Part shown: positions 42,726-47,807 of the stretch, piece by piece
How positions within the stretch are numbered: the first letter of the stretch is position 1
How the letters are laid out: the number at the start of each line of letters is the position of its first letter
Assembly: GCA_028710485.1 (NCBI GenBank)
Contig: JAQTTZ010000022.1
Coordinates: forward strand, 1-47,807
Reading direction: 5' to 3'
Length of the DNA: 47,807 nucleotides
Origin: Bacteriovorax sp.
GTDB lineage: Bacteria > Bdellovibrionota > Bacteriovoracia > Bacteriovoracales > Bacteriovoracaceae
Position numbers and translations under genes: made by a program
Notes under the pieces: generated by a model
The model's database searches: none
Told to the model about the DNA's origin: nothing
The model's input: the letters and a program-made list of their open reading frames with translations, nothing else

Positions 42726-43850
42726 ATGACGGCAAAATCTATTTTTAAAATTTTAGGGCAATCAAAAAAGGCCCGTGCTGGAGTGATCACTACCGCTCAC
42801 GGTGCTATTGAAACTCCCATTTTTATGCCAGTGGGAACACGCGCCAGCGTAAAAACGATGTGGCAAGAAGACCTCGAAGAAATGAATGCCCAAATTATTT
42901 TGGGCAATACCTACCATCTCTATTTAAGACCAGGCCATGAGCTCATTGAAAGAGTCGGAGGCGGACTCCACGGTTTTATGAAATGGGACCGGCCCATTTT
43001 AACCGATAGCGGTGGCTATCAGGTCTTCTCACTTTCAAGCATGAATAAAGTGACGGAAGAAGGGGTGACTTTTCAGTCTCATCTCGATGGTTCAAGACAT
43101 CTCATCTCACCAGAAAAATCCATGGAAATTCAAAGGGCGCTGGGAAGCGATATCGTTATGAACTTTGACGAATGCCCAGCTCTACCGGCCACTAAAGAGC
43201 GTTTAAGAGAAAGTATGGAGCTCACTCTAAGGTGGGCAAAACGCTGCCGCGATTACCAATTAAAAGATCATCAAAATCTTTTTGGAATTATTCAAGGTGG
43301 ACTTCATCACGATTTGCGCACCGAATGTATGGAGCGTTTGCGTGAAATCGATTTTGAAGGCTACGCCCTCGGCGGGTTATCGGTGGGAGAAAAAAATGAA
43401 GAAATGGTAAACTTCTTAGATAATTTTGTTCACACGATGCCAAAAGACAAACCTCGCTATTTAATGGGAGTGGGTAAGCCACTTGATATTTTAAATGGAA
43501 TTCGTGCCGGCATTGATATGTTCGATTGCGTTCTCCCTACGAGAAATGCGCGAAATGGACAATTTTTAACCACACAAGGCCCTCTCAATATTAAAAAAGA
43601 GCGTTTTAAAGAAGATCTTCTTCCTCCCGATCCTGAATGCGATTGCAAAGTTTGTAAAAAATATTCCCGTTCGTATATTCGACATTTGTATACGGTCGGA
43701 GAATATTTAGCGGGCAATATGATTACCTATCATAATTTATATTTTTATTTGCAAATGACACGTAATGCGAGAACAGCGATTTTAAACGATCAGTTTGACG
43801 AGTTTTACACTAAGTTCTATAACTCTTATCAATCAGGTATTTGGAACTAA
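42726..43850 (+). CDS. tgt: Queuine tRNA-ribosyltransferase
   Basis: Exchanges guanine-34 of GUN-anticodon tRNAs for preQ1. Catalytic Asp94 in LTDSGGYQVFSL, recognition loop GGLSVGEKNEEM, second Asp region MFDCVLPTRNARNG, and the zinc site CDCKVCKKYSRSYIRHLY (three Cys plus His). 374 residues, standard. It supplies the step before queA in the same pathway. Confidence 0.97.
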   Translation: MTAKSIFKILGQSKKARAGVITTAHGAIETPIFMPVGTRASVKTMWQEDLEEMNAQIILGNTYHLYLRPGHELIERVGGGLHGFMKWDRPILTDSGGYQVFSLSSMNKVTEEGVTFQSHLDGSRHLISPEKSMEIQRALGSDIVMNFDECPALPATKERLRESMELTLRWAKRCRDYQLKDHQNLFGIIQGGLHHDLRTECMERLREIDFEGYALGGLSVGEKNEEMVNFLDNFVHTMPKDKPRYLMGVGKPLDILNGIRAGIDMFDCVLPTRNARNGQFLTTQGPLNIKKERFKEDLLPPDPECDCKVCKKYSRSYIRHLYTVGEYLAGNMITYHNLYFYLQMTRNARTAILNDQFDEFYTKFYNSYQSGIWN

Positions 43851-43874
43851 TATTTTAAAATTAAAGGAATGACT

Positions 43875-44225
43875 ATGTTAAAATCTCTAATCCTACTTAT
43901 CCAATCAACTACTGCGCATGCTCAAGCTGCTCCAGCTGCTGCACAAAATCCAATGCTTCAATTTCTTCCGCTAGTTGTTGTGTTCGTTATTTTTTATTTT
44001 TTAATGATCAGACCGCAAAAGAAAAAATTTGAAGACGAACAAGCTTTGATCAATAAACTGGCAAAAGGCGACGAGATTTATACAAAGGCCGGCTTCATTG
44101 GGACAATTTACGGAATCAATGATAAAATCGTAGATCTAGAAATTGCTGACGGAGTAAGAGTAAAAGTGTTAAAAAGCCAAGTTGGCGGATTAGCAAAATC
44201 TGTTCTTGAAACCGATAAGAAGTAA
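43875..44225 (+). CDS. yajC: Sec translocase subunit YajC
   Basis: A small inner-membrane protein of the SecDF-YajC complex. One transmembrane helix (LQFLPLVVVFVIFYFLMIRP) and the KGDEIYTKAGFIGTIYGI block identify it. A hydrophilic, Ala-rich N-terminus (AQAAPAAAQNP) precedes the helix. ATG 43875 with AAAGGA six bases upstream; an ATG at 43869 would overlap that site. Confidence 0.95.
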   Translation: MLKSLILLIQSTTAHAQAAPAAAQNPMLQFLPLVVVFVIFYFLMIRPQKKKFEDEQALINKLAKGDEIYTKAGFIGTIYGINDKIVDLEIADGVRVKVLKSQVGGLAKSVLETDKK

Positions 44226-44253
44226 TTTAAAAAATTAATTAAGTGAGGACTCT

Positions 44254-44535
44254 ATGTTTGGATTAGGCGCAGGTGAACTTTTTCTTATTTTTATTATCGC
44301 TTTACTCTTTTTGGGACCAAAAAAATTGCCGGAATTGGCCAAGGGCCTAGGACAGGCAGTTCGCGAATTTCAAAAAGCACGCGATGAAATGATGAACGAA
44401 GTAAATAAGCCACACACGCCGACAGCTCAAACAGATGCTAAAAAAGATGTTGAAGTGACAGCAACTAAAGTTGAAACAAGTGAACCACATGTTGCTGCTG
44501 CAGAATCAATTCAAGAATCTCCTAAGCAATCTTAA
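44254..44535 (+). CDS. tatA: Twin-arginine translocase subunit TatA
   Basis: The pore-forming Tat subunit: N-terminal transmembrane helix and hinge (GAGELFLIFIIALLFLGPKK), then the amphipathic helix LPELAKGLGQAVREFQKA. A polar tail of about 45 residues follows. 93 residues. It lies between yajC and secD, an unusual insertion of a Tat gene into a Sec cluster; tatB and tatC are not in the window. Confidence 0.92.
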   Translation: MFGLGAGELFLIFIIALLFLGPKKLPELAKGLGQAVREFQKARDEMMNEVNKPHTPTAQTDAKKDVEVTATKVETSEPHVAAAESIQESPKQS

Positions 44536-44563
44536 TTAGAACCTTGCAAATCTATAAATTTAT

Positions 44564-44600
44564 CAACTATACTTTTTATGAAAACCTAAAAGTATAGTTG
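44564..44600 (+). promoter_or_regulatory. 13-bp hairpin between tatA and secD
   Basis: CAACTATACTTTT (44564-44576) pairs exactly with AAAAGTATAGTTG (44588-44600), loop 11 bases. AT-rich and without a following T-run, so it is more likely an RNA-processing or attenuation element than a full terminator; the secD ribosome site AAGGAG lies 17 bases on. Confidence 0.5.
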
Positions 44601-44629
44601 TTATGCCGTCTTAATTAAGGAGTCTTTTG

Positions 44630-46339
44630 ATGAAAACCAGCTGGTGGGTACGCTTTAGTGCGCTACTTGTCTTTGTCGTTCTTGCCGTTCTAGTCCTCCT
44701 ACCTACCGTTGTGAAGTTTGATGAAAATGGACATTATCCAATTAAATCAAAAATCAATTTGGGTCTCGACCTTCAGGGTGGACTCTACATGGTCCTGGGA
44801 ATAGATTTTAAGAAAGTTTATAAAGACGAAGTAAAAACTTACGCTCGTAAAATAGAAAACATTCTAAAAGATCAAGAAATTATTGTTTCACCAGGCAGTA
44901 TGGATGAAACAGATCAAATGGATCCAAAACAAATTCTAGTTTTTTCAAAAGCCTCCGATATGGATGCTGCTAAGAAAAAAATTAAAGAATATTATACTGG
45001 CAACGTTCGTATTACTAAAGAAGAAGGCGATAAATTAGAAATCGCTCTTGCCACAGTTATCAAAAAACAAATCGAAGAACAGTCAGTTGGTAAATCAATT
45101 GAAGTTATCAGAAATCGTATTGATGAATTCGGTGTTATGGAACCGGAAATTCTGGCCCAAGGTAATGACCGTATCGTGGTTCAGCTTCCAGGTGTTCGCG
45201 ATATTGAAAGAGCGAAAGAGCTTATTGGTAAAACGGCCAAGCTCGAATTTAAAATGGTTAATGATACTATTGCTCCACAAGTAATGATGGGGTGGATGGA
45301 TAAGGCCACTAAAGCGGGAATCACTTTTAAAAAAGGTGATCGTTTTTCTGAATACCTTATAAAGATGAACGAATTTTTGAAAACTGATATTCCGGCCAAC
45401 CACGAATTAGCGTTCGAGAAAAAAACAAACAAAGCGACAGGGGAAGAAAATAATATTCCTTTCGTCGTTGAATCGACAGCAAAAATCACCGGTGACGATT
45501 TATCAGACGCTCGCGTTCAAATTGATCCTCAAAAAAATGATCCATACGTATCAATGGATTTTAAACAGGCCGGAGCTAAGCGCTTTGAAGAAGCAACTGG
45601 TGCCAACATCGGAAGACGCATGGCCGTTATTCTCGATGGAAACGTTTATTCAGCTCCAGTTATTCAAGCAAAAATTGGTGGTGGTCACGCTCAAATCACT
45701 CTTGGTGGTGGTGGTGCTAACTTCAATAAAACAATGTCAGAGGCCAAAGACTTGGCCTTAGTTCTAAGAGCGGGTGCTCTTCCTGTTCAGCTCGACTTCT
45801 TAGAGCAAAGAACTGTAGGACCAAACCTTGGAAGTGATTCAATTCATAAAGCTAAAATTGCTTCTATCATTGGATGTATGTTGGTCTTTGTTTTTGCTAT
45901 CATTTACTACCGTTTTTCAGGAGTGATTGCAGTAGTCACACTTCTTTTAAACGTTCTTTTTACCATCGCTATTTTAGTTGCCCTTGATGCAACATTAACT
46001 CTTCCTGGACTTGCCGGGATTGCTCTTACTGTTGGTATGGCGGTCGATGCAAATATTATTGTCTTCGAAAAAATAAGAGATGAGTTAAGAAAAGGTATAA
46101 GCAATTATAAATCTTTTGAACTGGGATTTGCTTCAGCATTATGGACCATTCTTGATGCTCACGTAACTGCGGCTTCAGCAGGATTTTGTCTACTTAACTT
46201 TGGTACAGGTCCAATTCGTGGATTTGCAGTAACTTTACTAATTGGTATTGGAGTAACTGTTTACACTGCTTATTACGTCTCAAAACTATTGTTTGAATTG
46301 TATATGGACAAAGTTGAAGGACAAGAACTTAGTATCTAA
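44630..46339 (+). CDS. secD: Protein-export membrane protein SecD
   Basis: Uses the proton gradient to pull proteins across the membrane after SecA. Six transmembrane helices: one at 8-26, then a large periplasmic P1 region (about 30-395) with NLGLDLQGGLYMVL, and five helices from about 410. The sixth-helix motif GMAVDANIIVFEKIRDEL is intact. 569 residues; ATG 44630 with AAGGAG nine bases upstream. Confidence 0.97.
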   Translation: MKTSWWVRFSALLVFVVLAVLVLLPTVVKFDENGHYPIKSKINLGLDLQGGLYMVLGIDFKKVYKDEVKTYARKIENILKDQEIIVSPGSMDETDQMDPKQILVFSKASDMDAAKKKIKEYYTGNVRITKEEGDKLEIALATVIKKQIEEQSVGKSIEVIRNRIDEFGVMEPEILAQGNDRIVVQLPGVRDIERAKELIGKTAKLEFKMVNDTIAPQVMMGWMDKATKAGITFKKGDRFSEYLIKMNEFLKTDIPANHELAFEKKTNKATGEENNIPFVVESTAKITGDDLSDARVQIDPQKNDPYVSMDFKQAGAKRFEEATGANIGRRMAVILDGNVYSAPVIQAKIGGGHAQITLGGGGANFNKTMSEAKDLALVLRAGALPVQLDFLEQRTVGPNLGSDSIHKAKIASIIGCMLVFVFAIIYYRFSGVIAVVTLLLNVLFTIAILVALDATLTLPGLAGIALTVGMAVDANIIVFEKIRDELRKGISNYKSFELGFASALWTILDAHVTAASAGFCLLNFGTGPIRGFAVTLLIGIGVTVYTAYYVSKLLFELYMDKVEGQELSI

Positions 46340-46384
46340 ATAGACTTTTTTAGTTAGAATTTTTCAGACTCAGGGGTTTTTAAT

Positions 46385-47317
46385 ATGATCGAATTAATTA
46401 AACATGGAACAAAAATAGATTTCGTTGGAAAAGCAAAATACATTGTGACTGCTTCAGCGATTTTAACCGCAATCGCTCTTTATGGAATTTTTACTCATAT
46501 GAATTACGGTGTCGACTTTAGAGGTGGGGCGGAGATTCAAACTAAATTCGAAAAACCTATTCACTTAGATCAATTGCGTGAAGCTCTTGATAAAGGCGGA
46601 TTAAAAGGTGTTGCCGTTCAAACCATTGGGGACGAAAAAGACAATGAAGTTTTGATTAAAGTTCAGGCCCAAGAAGGGGAGCTTAATACTATCACTCAAA
46701 AAATCACTGATGATCTTCATCGTGAATTCGCTGACAATAAAGGTGAAATTCAAAAAGTTGATATCGTAGGCCCTAAGGCCGGAAAGGAATTGCGCCTCTC
46801 TGGTATTAAAGCAATGTTTTGGGCGATCTTGTCGATCATGATCTATATCGCGATTCGCTTCGACTTTCGTTATGCTCCAGGAGCTATGATTTCTTTATTC
46901 CACGATATTATCGTTGTGGCCGGAATCATTGCTTGGACAGGACATGAGTTTTCTCTGCAAACCGTTGCAGCACTTCTAGCAATCATCGGTTATTCAATTA
47001 ACGATACCGTTATCGTTTACGACAGAATCCGCGAGCATGAAGAAAGAGATAAGACTATAACTCTAAGACAACATATCAATGATGCGGTTAATGATACTCT
47101 TTCAAGAACAATCATTACTTCGCTTGCGACTCTTCTGGTAACTGTATCAATGTATTTCTTTGGTGGTGTTGCGATTAAAGACTTCTTCTTTGCAATGTCA
47201 TTGGGAATTATCTTTGGAACATACTCTTCAGTTTACATCGCTGCGATCACGACTTTGTTTACTGACACTCAAATGAAAAAGATGAATGCAAATAAGAACC
47301 CTATTGCAACAGCTTAA
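46385..47317 (+). CDS. secF: Protein-export membrane protein SecF
   Basis: Partner of SecD. Six transmembrane helices; first periplasmic loop has NYGVDFRGGAEI; YIAIRFDFRYAPGAMISLFHDI and GYSINDTVIVYDRIREHEERDK are family blocks. 310 residues. The following gene overlaps its 3' end by 32 bases. Confidence 0.97.
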   Translation: MIELIKHGTKIDFVGKAKYIVTASAILTAIALYGIFTHMNYGVDFRGGAEIQTKFEKPIHLDQLREALDKGGLKGVAVQTIGDEKDNEVLIKVQAQEGELNTITQKITDDLHREFADNKGEIQKVDIVGPKAGKELRLSGIKAMFWAILSIMIYIAIRFDFRYAPGAMISLFHDIIVVAGIIAWTGHEFSLQTVAALLAIIGYSINDTVIVYDRIREHEERDKTITLRQHINDAVNDTLSRTIITSLATLLVTVSMYFFGGVAIKDFFFAMSLGIIFGTYSSVYIAAITTLFTDTQMKKMNANKNPIATA

Positions 47318-47807
47318 ATTACTACCTCCTGTACGTTTTCTAATATTCTTGGGCCTATTATTTATAGGCCCAAGTATTACTGCCCAGACTGATCCCACGG
47401 TTCCTGTTGAAACAAAAAATCAAATACAAAATCAAGTACAAAATCAAATACAAAATCAAATACAAGAAGAGCACGATACAAAGAATCTCGATAAGCTTTT
47501 AATCGACTACAATAAAGATTCAGAAAAAGTTTTAAAGGATGCCTCAAAAATTATTCAAAAGGATGAGGCCAGCGAGCTGAAAAAATCCGAACTAGACGTT
47601 GGACAAGATAATAGTCCCGACGAAGAGGTACTTGTTAAAAAAGCTGATTTGAGCATATTCGATCTTCGCAAAAAAAAGATAGATCCCAAAAACCTTAAAA
47701 AAATTAAGTACTCCGAAGCGTTGAAGGTGACTTTAGGGCCCCTGCAGAAAATGAGCGAAAGGGAACTGGTACAGCTCTTGAGAGATAATACTAAAGGCTC
47801 ATCAGCA
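47286..47807 (+). CDS. Start of an exported protein, 3' end outside window
   Basis: A frame without a stop runs from the ATG at 47286 to the window edge (174 codons). The N-terminus looks like a signal peptide: basic QIRTLLQQLKLLPPVR, hydrophobic FLIFLGLLFIGP, and cleavage region SITAQT. Then come four NQ(I/V)Q units and a charged helical region with many Lys, Asp and Glu. No family recognised. TTG codons at 47304 and 47349 are alternative starts. It overlaps secF by 32 bases, suggesting coupling. Confidence 0.6.
   Translation, partial: MQIRTLLQQLKLLPPVRFLIFLGLLFIGPSITAQTDPTVPVETKNQIQNQVQNQIQNQIQEEHDTKNLDKLLIDYNKDSEKVLKDASKIIQKDEASELKKSELDVGQDNSPDEEVLVKKADLSIFDLRKKKIDPKNLKKIKYSEALKVTLGPLQKMSERELVQLLRDNTKGSSA
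47348..47374 (+). promoter_or_regulatory. Perfect 11-bp hairpin just after secF
   Basis: CTTGGGCCTAT (47348-47358) pairs exactly with ATAGGCCCAAG (47364-47374), with a five-base loop. It begins 30 bases after the secF stop. No T-run follows. It lies within the codons for the hydrophobic core of the next protein's signal peptide. Confidence 0.6.
47418..47465 (+). repeat. Four 12-bp units encoding Asn-Gln-Ile/Val-Gln
   Basis: AATCAARTACAA occurs four times in frame (47418, 47430, 47442, 47454). The unit is a multiple of three, so length variation would keep the frame. It lies just after the predicted signal peptide. Confidence 0.85.

Noticed and set aside
1..47807. CRISPR arrays, prophage genes, transposases, tRNA or rRNA genes.
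   Set aside because: No repeat-spacer pattern, integrase, transposase motif or cloverleaf was seen; the phage-like modules lie inside one cellular lipoprotein gene.

Overview
The window is chromosomal DNA from an AT-rich, Gram-negative bacterium. Outer-membrane barrels, a lipoprotein, SecDF/YajC, TatA, a CpaF-type ATPase, PilZ, orphan signalling proteins and many small secreted proteins of unknown function fit Bdellovibrionota, probably Bacteriovorax- or Peredibacter-like. This placement rests on gene content and style only; there is no rRNA in the window. Coding density is high, genes sit in short runs on both strands, and there is no prophage, transposon, CRISPR array or recognisable tRNA.

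Layout. 1-1553: end of an operon with a cupredoxin-like protein and a CpaF/TadA-type ATPase. 1556-2900 (-): three small genes including a secreted protein-glutaminase homologue. 3035-6583: nth, an unknown reverse gene, murI and enolase. 6608-10054: an orphan histidine-kinase-like protein behind a ribosome-site hairpin, a degenerate 2H-phosphoesterase-like protein and two exported proteins. 10120-15196 (-): an AlkB-like oxygenase, lexA, dinB, a menE-menH fusion and a small gene, i.e. a DNA-repair block running into menaquinone synthesis. 15321-22165: exported, nuclease, receiver, ClpB-like and cyclic-nucleotide-binding proteins. 22179-25041 (-): pgsA, serB, panD and a leucine-rich-repeat gene. 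25141-29533: PilZ, glpX, a RatA-like START protein, a small unknown protein, yggS and a 2OG oxygenase. 29625-31982 (-): a Fic AMPylase with operator-like repeats and a barrel protein. 32214-37556: a mosaic lipoprotein of 1780 residues. 37612-39976: a DUF486 membrane protein, an orphan ParA with a small partner, and a HigBA-type toxin-antitoxin pair. 39973-41560 (-): two exported proteins. 41632-47807: queA, tgt, yajC, tatA, secD, secF and the start of an exported protein.

The most unusual items are the mosaic lipoprotein (five copies of a Cys/Trp module resembling phage-tail modules, an FN3-like part and a C-terminal formylglycine-generating-enzyme-like domain carrying a second phage-like insert), the 14-bp hairpin hiding the ribosome site and start codon downstream of eno, the direct-repeat candidate LexA operator inside the lexA promoter, the MenE-MenH fusion, and several proteins that keep an enzyme fold but have lost catalytic or metal-binding residues. 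I found no complete new multi-gene system that I can defend; these are the best leads.
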